Shown in pieces: positions 5,611-14,532 of a stretch of 42,185 nt of DNA. A program made the translations under genes and the position numbers. This DNA is from a virus: the IMG/VR virus record IMGVR_UViG_3300033153_007465, positions 1 to 42,185 of that record; one strand, given 5' to 3'. The notes beneath the pieces were generated by a model that had not been told where the DNA came from, made no database searches, and worked only from the letters and a program-made list of their open reading frames with translations. The stretch's first letter is position 1; every line of letters begins with the position of its first letter.

Positions 5611-7743
5611 TTAATCATTTACCTTTATCATATGGAAAGATGCAGCCGTAGCTGAAACAGTCGCTTCAGCAAACAACACAGTTATCTCATCTCCGATAAC
5701 AAGATTCAGCGTGATGGTGCCACTGATATAGTTTGTGTGGCCCGCTAGACTTGGTAGCCTGCAAACACCAAAGATCTTTTCAGGTGTTGCAGCAAATGTA
5801 GCATTAGGATTGGTGTCTTTTTGTGCATCACTTAGGTTTTTACCAATACCACCTTGAATCTTTTCAGCTGATCCACTTGCAAACTCATAATGAATTTCAT
5901 ATTTTCCAGCACTCAAAGGCTTCACTAGCAGCCCATCACTAGAATCATTTGTTAGATCATAGCCACCCGTATTTGTAATCGTGTTAGCAAAGTATGGAAC
6001 TTGTGTGTTGTTTGAACTTAGCGCAGTCGCTACTGTTAAATGTAGCTCGGCATTTGGAACCTCTGAGCCAATGGCAAGTGCATTTTCACTTACAATAATA
6101 TCAAACCAAGCATTAGTAAGGCTTGCATTACCAAATGATGAACGCCCGGCATTAATACTAGCTGTATACTCCGACCTTGCAGGGAGAAAGACTGATAGGA
6201 TACCAGTTGTTGGGTCATACTGTTCTTCAATTCCCCACACTGTGCTACCAGGCCCATTTACTAAAATAGTTGTAGCGATATCACTGTTGCCTGTCTTACC
6301 TGCTGTGCCGTAATGCTCTGTGCGGTAATGCTTGTTCTTGCCTATGAAAATTTCATACCGTGAAGGCTCATTGTTTGTGTCACCTGCTGCCCATGTAACT
6401 CCACCATAAATTTTTACACCATCAGCAATTGATGGGGCTGCTGTTGGATCTCCATTTGTTTCAGTGAATGTAGCAGCGCTACCATTTCGCAGATATGATC
6501 TGTATTCACCAAGCTGTGTAGGTGCTGCACCTGTTACACGTGTGCCGTTTGCAAGAATGCTGCTGATATTAAACGTGCTGCCGTTGTTGAGCGTCACGTT
6601 TGCATCCCAGCCTACTATCGGCACAGTTGCTAAAAATGAATACGCCACAGTTGAGCCAGTAAGTGAGTAAGCGGTTGAGCCAATGGCACCGGGCGCTGTT
6701 GTTTCATCACCTACCATCATTCTTAAACTGATATTATCAGGCGCAAGCGCTACCACTCCTAAAGATGATGTGCCAGCTGCACCACTTCTAGCTGATGCAG
6801 CACCAACTACGCCGCTAGTATTATCTGTGGAGGTGTACACCTTTTGCGCTGTGTACCCGGCAGGAAGTTGAAACTGATACTCTCCTGTGCCTGTAGCCGC
6901 GCCTGCATTGTTATTATGTTTGTAGTCATAGCGTATGATCATGTTAGGGCCAACGCGCCACCAATACGCTTGATCTACTAGTTTTGTAGTGGCCTTCGTA
7001 GGTGTTGCAGTGACAGCTTCAATGACCATATCAAAGCTGTTCAAATCACTGCCTGCTAATCCAAGCGTGGCTACCTGTGGCCCTACAGCAACAGTGTCAT
7101 ACTTGAATGTCCAGGCACTCGCATTAACAGTGGCTACATGATAGATCAGCCGGTAATTCACACTGTCTGTAGCATTGAACGTGACAAGCACCTTACCTGA
7201 TGCACCACCGATCCATGTAGTGCTTGGTGCAATCAGTACAGCGTTATCGACATCATAAATCCAAAGCCTTATATCTGATGCCTCACCTGCTACAAACGCA
7301 GAGCTTGCGGCGTATTCAAAAGAAATCGTAAGCTGCCTGCCAAGATCAGCTGCAGCAATAGCAAATGGATAAGCTACACCTTCACCCTGCCGGTCTGCTG
7401 CATCCTTGGTAATAAGGAAAGAGCCAGTTTCACGCAAAGGGCTAGACACGCTACGTGTAATCGTGACCGTAGGTGCTCCACCTGTGCCGTCCACAGGTGT
7501 TTCTTGAGCCGCGTCTGCATAAGCTGCCCAGTTGACCGGTGCTGTTTCTGCATCTGATTCATCAATGTAGTTGATGCCAAGACCACCTCCACCTGAAATT
7601 TCTGCAAATGCAGAAGCTGCTACACTCCATTTCTTCAGTTTGTCTGTACCTGTTTCAACCCGAACCTCACCGGGCTTACCTACGGCAGGCAGGGTTGAAG
7701 GGCGTAGTACCAGGGCATCTGTACGTGTGTTGCTACTCATCAT
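5611..7743 (-). CDS. tail fibre / receptor-binding protein
   Basis: 710 residues, rich in Thr, Ala, Gly and Ser, with little charge: a typical beta-structured fibre. Residues 1-55 form an attachment-like segment with Gly-rich ISGGGGLG. About 80-210 looks like a jelly-roll carbohydrate-binding domain. The last 130 residues (YFANTITNTGG ... AGKYEIHYEF ... GDEITVLF) resemble a C1q/TNF-like trimerising head. It should form the host-recognition part of the tail. GAGGTGA immediately precedes tandem ATGs at 7743 and 7740. It is the largest of three adjacent fibre-like genes. Confidence 0.75.
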   Translation of the reverse strand: MMSSNTRTDALVLRPSTLPAVGKPGEVRVETGTDKLKKWSVAASAFAEISGGGGLGINYIDESDAETAPVNWAAYADAAQETPVDGTGGAPTVTITRSVSSPLRETGSFLITKDAADRQGEGVAYPFAIAAADLGRQLTISFEYAASSAFVAGEASDIRLWIYDVDNAVLIAPSTTWIGGASGKVLVTFNATDSVNYRLIYHVATVNASAWTFKYDTVAVGPQVATLGLAGSDLNSFDMVIEAVTATPTKATTKLVDQAYWWRVGPNMIIRYDYKHNNNAGAATGTGEYQFQLPAGYTAQKVYTSTDNTSGVVGAASARSGAAGTSSLGVVALAPDNISLRMMVGDETTAPGAIGSTAYSLTGSTVAYSFLATVPIVGWDANVTLNNGSTFNISSILANGTRVTGAAPTQLGEYRSYLRNGSAATFTETNGDPTAAPSIADGVKIYGGVTWAAGDTNNEPSRYEIFIGKNKHYRTEHYGTAGKTGNSDIATTILVNGPGSTVWGIEEQYDPTTGILSVFLPARSEYTASINAGRSSFGNASLTNAWFDIIVSENALAIGSEVPNAELHLTVATALSSNNTQVPYFANTITNTGGYDLTNDSSDGLLVKPLSAGKYEIHYEFASGSAEKIQGGIGKNLSDAQKDTNPNATFAATPEKIFGVCRLPSLAGHTNYISGTITLNLVIGDEITVLFAEATVSATAASFHMIKVND

Positions 7744-7748
7744 TCACC

Positions 7749-8231
7749 TCAAAGTATTGGCATGGCACTTACCCACACCCAAATGTCTACACTGCCTGCG
7801 CTTGACTGATCAAGGTTTGCTCCAACCGATGTGGCAGCAATCTTGATAGACGTTGCGCCTGCGATACTTTCTACATCTGTTAGTGAGTTGGTTTCACTCA
7901 CTGTATCACCTGTGGCCTGAAGCACATCAAAAGAGCCTGCGAATTTATCAAGCGTGGACGCAATACCCACAGTCAGACCGTAAGCCGTGATGCCTGCACC
8001 CGCAAATGCTGTGGAGTGCTTCAGCCATACACCACCGATGCGCTCGAAGGCTGCAAGGCTCAGCAACTCAATATTGTTTGTCAGGCCTGCTGTTTGAAGC
8101 TGTGTGTGAGTGACCGTGTATTTCTTCCACGCACCAACGCTTAAGCCAGCTGCGCGTAGCAGGTTCCACCATGAAGCATCTACAGGTGGAAGGCCATTAA
8201 TCCTAATCGGAACTTCACTGAATAATGTCAT
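7749..8231 (-). CDS. tail-tip/fibre-associated structural protein
   Basis: 160 residues, mainly beta-rich, beginning MTLFSEVPIRINGLPPVDASWWNLLR and ending in VDIWVWVSAMPIL. The N-terminal segment resembles short adaptor regions of phage tail fibres. The start overlaps the preceding stop as ATGA, and the gene ends 5 nt before the fibre gene. The structural role is inferred from the operon position. Confidence 0.65.
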   Translation of the reverse strand: MTLFSEVPIRINGLPPVDASWWNLLRAAGLSVGAWKKYTVTHTQLQTAGLTNNIELLSLAAFERIGGVWLKHSTAFAGAGITAYGLTVGIASTLDKFAGSFDVLQATGDTVSETNSLTDVESIAGATSIKIAATSVGANLDQSSAGSVDIWVWVSAMPIL

Positions 8232-8980
8232 ATTTCATATGCCTCTAGTTTTGCATAGGCCACATTGTTAGTCATTGATCCGCCCGACCGTGCTTGCAAT
8301 TTATATGTGTAGGTGCCAGCAGCTACAACATCTGTATGACTAATTGTACTAACGGGCATTAATTCACTTGTGTAGGGTGTAGTTTGTATGAGTGATACTA
8401 TAGTTGCATCACGGAATATCCGGTAGCCTAGTGTTCCCGTAGTTCCGGAGTTACCTATATAGCCCTCATTTGAAATGTTACCATCATGCACAAGGCCTAC
8501 TTTAATAGGCCTGCCTGCTGATGTAATCGTGCATGTGGCATTTGTCACATCAGCATAGGCACCACTCATGAAATAAGTGCCTGTTGAAGCGCTCAGTGCA
8601 TATCCATCTTGCCCCGCTGTGGTGCCAGTGCCACCATAAATTCTTTTTGAGTTTGATACTGTGCCGTCTTTAAGCCCACTGCCAATGAAGCCACCAACGT
8701 CAATCTTGCCAATTTCAACAGTTGCACGCTTGATAATGATATCACCACTGCCGTCTACGGACAGGCTCACACCATCTGCCGATAAACCTAGATTCAAAAG
8801 CCGGATGCTTGCAGCTAACCATTCATAGGTAGATGTGCCAAGTGAGCCTGCAGCTGTTGTAGCTACACCCGCTGAGTTGCGTGGCACATAATCACCTGCA
8901 AGCACAGTCTTGATCAAATTGATGTGCTGTACCGCGATGATACTAAGCGTTGTGTATGTTGGTATTGTATTGTCGCCCAT
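8228..8980 (-). CDS. tail fibre-like protein
   Basis: 250 residues. The N-terminal part has the pattern AGDYVPRNSAGVATTAAGSLGTSTYEW (about 28-54), frequent in phage tail fibres. Then follow a short Asp/Gly/Ser-rich spacer (ADGVSLSVDGSGDIIIK) and a C-terminal beta domain with YALSASTGTYFMSG. It likely forms a side or tip fibre. It starts 1 nt after the upstream gene and is coupled by ATGA to the next. Confidence 0.7.
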   Translation of the reverse strand: MGDNTIPTYTTLSIIAVQHINLIKTVLAGDYVPRNSAGVATTAAGSLGTSTYEWLAASIRLLNLGLSADGVSLSVDGSGDIIIKRATVEIGKIDVGGFIGSGLKDGTVSNSKRIYGGTGTTAGQDGYALSASTGTYFMSGAYADVTNATCTITSAGRPIKVGLVHDGNISNEGYIGNSGTTGTLGYRIFRDATIVSLIQTTPYTSELMPVSTISHTDVVAAGTYTYKLQARSGGSMTNNVAYAKLEAYEI

Positions 8981-8981
8981 C

Positions 8982-10205
8982 TTAGATCTCCCTGCAGTGA
9001 AAATTTATGAAGCCATTATTGAAACCAATCCTGCGCTCCAAAATTTTATAGTGATCAAAGTCATTGATTACAAAACTAAACAAGCCTTCAGGATATTTAT
9101 CAACTCCGTACACAGCCTTATCATACAAAGGAAGCTCATTTTCCTGTGGCAAAAACACATTAGGGTAATCAATAGATACCCGATCAAGGAGCTTCAGAGC
9201 TATGGTGCTGTAGTCCATTGGTGTGAATAGATCAAACTCCTGCTTAGCATTGCGAAACTCATTCATGATTGGTGTCATGAGATTAGTACGCTTGGTGGTG
9301 TCAGTAACTAGCGTAGAATCAAATTCTTTTTTACGTAGCCCATAAGTCAAAATGGAGCTTGAATCTTGCACAACAGTGCTGCCCCACACAAAATAATTGA
9401 ACACCCTGCCCACACCATTTTTGATGTTTTTAATATCAAGGATGTTATCAATTCCATTAAATGAGCCTTGCCCATAGAAAGTCTTTTGTACATCTGCTGT
9501 TGCAGTACGTGGTGCTGCAATGATGTTATCACCATCCACATAAAGCACTGTGTTAGTGATCAGCAATAATATATCCAAAGCTTCTTTAACCGTTTTATTT
9601 TCTAGCCAAGCTACAGAATCAGAAATGGCATCGGTGCCAACATTGATATTGCCTGCCGTGAGTGTAAGGATATCCGTAATGCGTAACTGATTAAGGCATG
9701 CAAATATAAGCTCTTCAAGGGTATCACCTGCGCTCAAAGCACTGAATGGTGTGAGCACATTTTTGAAAATGCTTTCTCTGCCTAGAACTCGGAAATTGTT
9801 TTCTTGCCTATCCAAGTCCATTGCAAGAGATTCATCATTAAGCAAGCCTGTGAACAATGCAATATCAGGTGATAGCACTGATTGCACAATATCGCCTGCA
9901 ACTGATTGGCCCGATACCATGGGCCTGTCATTTAATGCCCACTCAATTTTGAAAAGTGACTCGTTTCTTTTTAGATTAAAAATAGATTCTAGGTTTGTAA
10001 CATCAGAGTACGCACCTTCACTGTTATTCATCTTAACAGTGAAATTAGTGGGCCTGTAAATTCCAATGTTGTATTCATTGTTATCAAGTGACTGATTGAT
10101 TGACTTGATGCTATTCATCGTCACGTCACGCGTGACTTCAATAAAATCCGCCGCATAATTTCCATCAGTATCAAATGGCTTGATGTGTGCTTTGAGTACG
10201 CCCAT
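8982..10205 (-). CDS. tail tip / baseplate hub-like protein
   Basis: 407 residues with features of central tail-tip proteins: an early VTRDVTMNSIKSINQSLDNNEYNIGIYRPTNF segment, a middle helical part (TLEELIFACL, VKEALDILLLITNTVLYVD, about 165-225) and a C-terminal beta domain (LKLLDRVSIDYPNVF). This alternation recalls siphovirus tail hub proteins that connect tube and fibres. It starts with TAATG overlap at the end of the preceding gene. The assignment rests on order (after tape measure, before fibres) and general resemblance. Confidence 0.65.
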   Translation of the reverse strand: MGVLKAHIKPFDTDGNYAADFIEVTRDVTMNSIKSINQSLDNNEYNIGIYRPTNFTVKMNNSEGAYSDVTNLESIFNLKRNESLFKIEWALNDRPMVSGQSVAGDIVQSVLSPDIALFTGLLNDESLAMDLDRQENNFRVLGRESIFKNVLTPFSALSAGDTLEELIFACLNQLRITDILTLTAGNINVGTDAISDSVAWLENKTVKEALDILLLITNTVLYVDGDNIIAAPRTATADVQKTFYGQGSFNGIDNILDIKNIKNGVGRVFNYFVWGSTVVQDSSSILTYGLRKKEFDSTLVTDTTKRTNLMTPIMNEFRNAKQEFDLFTPMDYSTIALKLLDRVSIDYPNVFLPQENELPLYDKAVYGVDKYPEGLFSFVINDFDHYKILERRIGFNNGFINFHCREI

Positions 10206-11002
10206 TACGCTATAGTTTCCTCTAGCCTCAACTCGATCTTCACACCATTGGTGTAGATCCCTCGCACGCGTGCGGGGTTGTATTCATTAGAAAGCTTCAT
10301 CAAGTAGATATCCTCAAAGCGATTTCCAATTAGTGCTGTGCCAAACTGTGCTTCATCACCTGCAGCTAGCCAAACAAGGAAGCCTTCATTAGCATTGTAT
10401 AAGGTTTCCACCAATGTCATGTCAGCTTGTGAACTCCAATTACGCACACGCAAGCGGCATGAGAAGCCACCAATGTTTTCATTGATGTTAACTTTGCCAG
10501 ATAACATGCTGCGCTTCTTACGATTGCGCGTAGTAATTGGGTTTCTAATCTCAGGCCACCCGACTAGCTGCCCCATAAATTCCGTACAAATAAATTGATG
10601 CAATATCTTATCTGCATCCGCTACCATCGTGCCGGTGATAATAAGTTTTATTTTTTGTGTGGTGACTACAGTGAAGGTATGCACCTTGTTATCATCCGCA
10701 TTGCCTGACACATTAATAGGGGTTGAGAAATCAACATAGGCCGCACCATTCCAATACTGCACAGTATAGGCATCAAAATTTTGGCCCATGAGCATGATGG
10801 TATCAATGTCAGTGGTGTCAATGTAATCAATCTCAATGGAAGTGTTATCACTGTCTTGTGAGCCAGTAGTTTGCCACCCAAAGAAGTTGCCCCTATCAAA
10901 TGCACTATTAATTGTAGTTTGCCCTTGAGAAGCAGTGTACACAACTTCAGTGTTGGTAAGATCCGCCCTATTCTTTCTGTAAAATTTTACCTGTGTTGCC
11001 AT
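10205..11002 (-). CDS. distal tail-like structural protein
   Basis: 265 residues. About 20-140 is a discoidin-like beta region (WQTTGSQDSDNTSIEIDYIDTTDIDTIML) and about 150-265 an alpha/beta domain ending in GVKIELRLEETIA. The position directly after the tape measure gene matches distal tail or tail-tip assembly proteins. AGGTGG lies 5 nt before ATG 11002. Precise function is unproven. Confidence 0.6.
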   Translation of the reverse strand: MATQVKFYRKNRADLTNTEVVYTASQGQTTINSAFDRGNFFGWQTTGSQDSDNTSIEIDYIDTTDIDTIMLMGQNFDAYTVQYWNGAAYVDFSTPINVSGNADDNKVHTFTVVTTQKIKLIITGTMVADADKILHQFICTEFMGQLVGWPEIRNPITTRNRKKRSMLSGKVNINENIGGFSCRLRVRNWSSQADMTLVETLYNANEGFLVWLAAGDEAQFGTALIGNRFEDIYLMKLSNEYNPARVRGIYTNGVKIELRLEETIA

Positions 11003-13567
11003 TTATCCACCTAATGCAATCTGAAGATTACCACGCTCAATTTGCTCAGCCTCAATGAATTCCATCAAACCATCTTTGAGCGTTAGCTCAACTTTGGCAA
11101 CAGGGGTTTCATCATCACCACCCACTTCAGGCCTGCCTACCGATTGAATGAAGTCAGGTGCTAGCGCTTTTGGAACCATGATCTCACCGGGCTCTGTTAG
11201 CATTAGCTGCCTATCCCGTGAGCCTGCATTGATACCGGGTGCAACACCACCGCGTGCAGCTGAGGCTACATTAGCTGATTGCTCAAGGCCAAATGCAATC
11301 ACACTTGCTGCCAAAGCCGTACCCACAATCGGGCCAACAATCGGACCTAGTAATTTGATAGCACCGGTATGTGCCGCAACAGCGCCCTCAGCTGTTCGAA
11401 TTGCAATGGAAGTTAGCGCAGCTGCCTTTCCAATAGTTTTTAAGATATTATTTTCAGACCGCTGAAGCCCGATCAGTTCACCCGATAATCCTTTAGCAGC
11501 CTGTACTTTATCAGAGGCTAGAATTTTATTGAGCGTGGCAACAGTCTTGCCAAATTTAAGCTCATCTTTAATGAATTGCTCACGACGCTTTAACTCAGCA
11601 GCCACTTCTGCTGCCGCTGCCTTTGATCTGATCTTTTCCTTAGTGAGTAATTGCTTCTGAAGTTTTGCTAGATCTTCAGCGTCTAGCTCATCCTTACGCT
11701 CATTTAGAAATTCCTGAAGCTCTTGATCCTGTTCAAGCCTTGCCTCAAAATCTTCTAGTATGGCTTCCCGCTTCATCTCTTCAGCATCACGCTGCTTTTC
11801 TAAATCCTCTTCACGCAGCCGATCTTTTTCAGCATTAAGCTTTTTCTCTTCAGCTAAAAGCGCCGCATTCTTTGCAGCTGCAGCCTCCAACACAGCATCT
11901 AAGTTTGCATCATCAGGTGTTTCTGTTGCACCAACTGATGTGCCTGAAACCACAGCCTCCCGTTGCTTTGGGGTGAGCTTTGCAAATTCCTCTTCACGTC
12001 GCTTCAACTCTTCTAGTTTTTTGATTTCCTTTTCAATAGCTAGTATTTGTTTAACGCGCCTGCCTCTACCTCTAGCGCTGTTTGCAGCTTCTGCATTCTC
12101 TAATTCTTCCTGTTCTTTTTTTAGATCTTTAATACCATCAGTGATTGCTTCAACACCCTTAGGCTCTTGTGGCTTGCCCGTTAGATCAAACAGGGCCTTC
12201 ATGCCGTCGATGATCTCAGGCAAAAAAGCAATGACAGTGCCAAGGCCTAGTGTGAGTGCACCCGTGAATGCTGCTGCAGCAATACGTGAGGCTTTGAGCG
12301 TGACAGTGAGTGCCTTGATAAACCGAACGGTCTTGATGATGCCAAGGCCAAAGGTAGCCGTGCCTAGTGTCACTGCTGTGAGTGCAAGGCCAAATTTTAC
12401 AAGACTAACCAAGCCCTCTTTAGTCTCATCATCCATTTCATTGAAGCGCTGTGCAGCCTGACTTAATGCTTCTGAAACTTCTATTAAGGTAGGCGCAAAG
12501 GCTTCACCGAACGTGACGGCTACAGCATCAACGGACACTTTCAGCCGTGCCATGCTGCGCTCTAGCGTTTCTTGTTTTACACGCAGCGCTTCTGCAAATG
12601 TAGCAGCACGCTGTTGATCATTACCCATCTCACGCAAGATGGTTGAAAACAATTCAGCTTGTTCACCTGTGAGTGATAGCACGGCTGAAAATGCGCGCAC
12701 ATCAGGGAACAGTTTTCGAAGCTCAATGAGGTTTCCACCAAGTGCTGTCTTGGTATCTTGCAGAGCTTTGACAAGACCGTTTTGCTTGATGTTTTGAAGT
12801 GACAAGGCCTTTTGAACGGCAGGAGATTGTTTATTGAGCCTTGCCTGCACGGTGAGCACTGCAGCCATTGCACCACGCATCTCAACAAATGCTTCAGCCG
12901 TGGGCTTGGCACCATTGGCAGTGAGGGAAGTAGCAGCTGCAAGCACCTCATCAAATGACAAGCCTAAGTTTTTTCCAAGGCCTGCTACCTTATTGAACTC
13001 CTGTGCAAGCTCACCAACTGTGGTGACACCAAATTTCTGTGCCGTGAAAAACTTCTCAGCTATTTCCTGAGCCGTGCCTGCCTCATCACCAAAGGCTGTG
13101 AGCGCTGAGGTGAGTGCCTTAACAGCTGTGGAGGTATCTGTTGCACCTGCAATGGCAAGCCTTGTTGCGGCATTGAGGGTATCAATAGCATCTTCAGCTT
13201 TCACACCCGCTGAGATCAAATCAAACAGGCCTTTGTTTAATGTCTCAAAGCTTTCACCTGTTTCTGCACCTAGAGAAACCACTCCTTCTTTAAGCCCTGC
13301 AATTCCCTCTTCCAATGTCTTGGTACTGAAAGATCCTTTATCTAAAAGGGTGACTACGTTTGTGAACGTGCTTTCAAATTTTGAGAAACGAACAGCAGCA
13401 GCACCAACAGCTGCAGCAAGCGCTGTGAATGCAATAGCAGATATACGTGCAGTGCGGGACAGGCCCTTTTCTAAATCATCCGTGAGCTTCCGAACTTTCT
13501 TAAGCTCATCAGAAAATTGCTTTGCACTACCGTTTATTCTTATTATCAGTTCGTTGTCGTTCGGCAT
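11003..13567 (-). CDS. tail tape measure protein
   Basis: 854 residues. The N-terminal part (1-380) has the TP901/PhageMin-type pattern: early coiled coil, hydrophobic AIAFTALAAAVGAAAV near 45-60, and repeated Ala/Thr-rich helices (AATRLAIAGATDTSTAVKAL). Hydrophobic stretches occur near 395-455 and 735-790, a highly charged coiled coil near 480-690, and a C-terminal LTEPGEIMVPKALAPDF segment usual in tape measures. It sets tail length and is ejected with DNA; 854 residues suggests a tail of roughly 100-150 nm by the usual rule. It overlaps the frameshifted tail chaperone gene by 41 nt. Confidence 0.93.
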   Translation of the reverse strand: MPNDNELIIRINGSAKQFSDELKKVRKLTDDLEKGLSRTARISAIAFTALAAAVGAAAVRFSKFESTFTNVVTLLDKGSFSTKTLEEGIAGLKEGVVSLGAETGESFETLNKGLFDLISAGVKAEDAIDTLNAATRLAIAGATDTSTAVKALTSALTAFGDEAGTAQEIAEKFFTAQKFGVTTVGELAQEFNKVAGLGKNLGLSFDEVLAAATSLTANGAKPTAEAFVEMRGAMAAVLTVQARLNKQSPAVQKALSLQNIKQNGLVKALQDTKTALGGNLIELRKLFPDVRAFSAVLSLTGEQAELFSTILREMGNDQQRAATFAEALRVKQETLERSMARLKVSVDAVAVTFGEAFAPTLIEVSEALSQAAQRFNEMDDETKEGLVSLVKFGLALTAVTLGTATFGLGIIKTVRFIKALTVTLKASRIAAAAFTGALTLGLGTVIAFLPEIIDGMKALFDLTGKPQEPKGVEAITDGIKDLKKEQEELENAEAANSARGRGRRVKQILAIEKEIKKLEELKRREEEFAKLTPKQREAVVSGTSVGATETPDDANLDAVLEAAAAKNAALLAEEKKLNAEKDRLREEDLEKQRDAEEMKREAILEDFEARLEQDQELQEFLNERKDELDAEDLAKLQKQLLTKEKIRSKAAAAEVAAELKRREQFIKDELKFGKTVATLNKILASDKVQAAKGLSGELIGLQRSENNILKTIGKAAALTSIAIRTAEGAVAAHTGAIKLLGPIVGPIVGTALAASVIAFGLEQSANVASAARGGVAPGINAGSRDRQLMLTEPGEIMVPKALAPDFIQSVGRPEVGGDDETPVAKVELTLKDGLMEFIEAEQIERGNLQIALGG

Positions 13568-14233
13568 GTCTTTTCTTCAGCCTTTCAAATGCATCCTTGG
13601 CTTGCTTATCTTGCTCAGCCTCTACCTTTGGATCTGCCGTCTTAGCTTCAACCCATGGCTTCATCTTCATTCCGTGTAATTTTGCATTTACTTCTAACTC
13701 TCTGTGCCTTCCCCAATCAACTGTCTTAGTAAGAGCTACAATCTGCCTCAACGTCAAATCATAAAACTGGACTATTGTGTAACCGTATCGGGCAGCAACA
13801 ATATCATAAAGACGGGCGTAGTCCGGAGGCCCTTCTACACTGCTACTGCCTGTGATTTTTTTAAGTCTTTTTCTGCCTCACTTTCTTTTACTGGGTTTGA
13901 ATTTCCAAGGCACTCTGAAAGAGCGTTGTATATTTCCATTCCTTTTGAATATTTTTGACGCTCACTCTCAACTGCAACAATCAAACTTTCAACTGTTGGG
14001 TAATCCTCTTTGCCTTTTTCGGAAAGCAAATGATGCGTGAGGCGCAAGTAGCAATCCATATCTTTGTTGTCTTGGATTCTTGCGGCTAAAACTTCCAGAC
14101 CACTTCTGTTTTCTTTTGTTGCAAATTCAGCATAGGCCCATACCTGAGCGGTTAACGTGAAGGGCTTGAGCACATAACGTTTTCCTTTGAGCACTATTTG
14201 AGAGGGACGTGGGTTTAGATCAGCGTAATGCAT
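13527..14233 (-). CDS. tail assembly chaperone long form (G-T type) by -1 frameshift
   Basis: The frame open from about 13877 to the stop at 13527 lacks a good start in its conserved part but encodes a sensible domain (DYARLYDIVAARYGYTIVQF...). A -1 slip on A7 (complement of 13856-13862) joins it to the upstream chaperone, giving ...DLKK-ITGSSSVEGPPDY... and a product of about 235 residues. This copies the lambda G/GT layout: short form, rarer long form, then tape measure. The alternative TTG start at 13757 would cut away the conserved part. Confidence 0.8.
13835..14233 (-). CDS. tail assembly chaperone short form (G type)
   Basis: 132 residues, starting MHYADLNPRPSQIVLKGKRYVLKPFTLTAQVWAYAEF and mostly helical. 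It lies between tail tube and tape measure, where siphoviruses encode a chaperone that loads tube protein on the tape measure. AAGGAG precedes ATG 14233. Near its 3' end it reads TTA AAA AAA TCA, a slippery A AAA AAA heptamer, then ends 6 codons later in the zero frame. Family membership is inferred from position and frameshift layout. Confidence 0.8.
   Translation of the reverse strand: MHYADLNPRPSQIVLKGKRYVLKPFTLTAQVWAYAEFATKENRSGLEVLAARIQDNKDMDCYLRLTHHLLSEKGKEDYPTVESLIVAVESERQKYSKGMEIYNALSECLGNSNPVKESEAEKDLKKSQAVAV
13856..13862 (-). promoter_or_regulatory. slippery A7 heptamer for programmed -1 frameshift
   Basis: On the minus strand the run of seven A is phased A AAA AAA relative to the chaperone frame. 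Shifting back by one nucleotide enters the open downstream frame exactly, with no intervening stop until 13527. Confidence 0.8.
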
Positions 14234-14260
14234 TTGTATCTCCTTGATTCAAATGTAGGC

Positions 14261-14290
14261 TTGAATTTTCTATAAACACAGGCCTATTAT
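14261..14290 (+). promoter_or_regulatory. sigma70-like promoter for the lone rightward RHH gene
   Basis: TTGAAT (14261-14266), 18-bp spacer, TATTAT (14285-14290). The expected start of transcription falls at about 14297, which is the A of the ATG. No Shine-Dalgarno sequence is present, so a leaderless mRNA is predicted. Confidence 0.5.
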
Positions 14291-14296
14291 GAAACC

Positions 14297-14506
14297 ATGA
14301 AATTGAAAACAGTTCGTTTACAACGCGACAAAATAGCAAACTTCAGATGCACTGTGCCAGAATACAAGCGGCTGAAAGTGCAGGCTAACCTGTATGCCGA
14401 GGGTAAGCTGAGTGATTATCTAAGATTTTGTGCACTGAATTATAAGGTGACAAAGAAGGATCTTGAATCTAACGCGCAGAGTAAGAAAATGAAGGGGAAG
14501 CGCTAA
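14297..14506 (+). CDS. putative RHH regulator, transcribed against the late block
   Basis: 69 residues, strongly basic. The segment FRCTVPEYKRLKVQANLYAEGKLSDYLRFCALNY (about 16-49) fits a ribbon-helix-helix: a short strand, then two helices with the SDYLR pattern common in such repressors. It is the only rightward gene between 3942 and 28497, with its own promoter and possibly a leaderless message. It may be a small repressor or an antisense-acting insertion (a moron). The basic tail (KKMKGKR) could aid DNA binding. Function is inferred only. Confidence 0.65.
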   Translation: MKLKTVRLQRDKIANFRCTVPEYKRLKVQANLYAEGKLSDYLRFCALNYKVTKKDLESNAQSKKMKGKR

Positions 14507-14521
14507 AATCAACACTTCCCC
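14494..14521. terminator. bidirectional terminator-like hairpin
   Basis: GGGGAAG (14494-14500) and CTTCCCC (14515-14521) form a 7-bp stem between the convergent ends of the RHH and tail tube genes. Leftward it is followed by a T-rich stretch (complement of GTAAGAAAATGAAG); rightward by CCTCAAGTTTTA. Confidence 0.45.
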
Positions 14522-14532
14522 CTCAAGTTTTA

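Noticed and set aside
12834-13679. Rightward open frames opposite the tape measure gene (also 11760-12461)
   Set aside because: Ser/Ala-rich translations are the antisense shadow of the coiled-coil tape measure; no SD.
13527-13757. Stand-alone gene starting at TTG 13757
   Set aside because: The conserved part lies upstream of this codon in the same open frame; expression by frameshift from the chaperone fits better.
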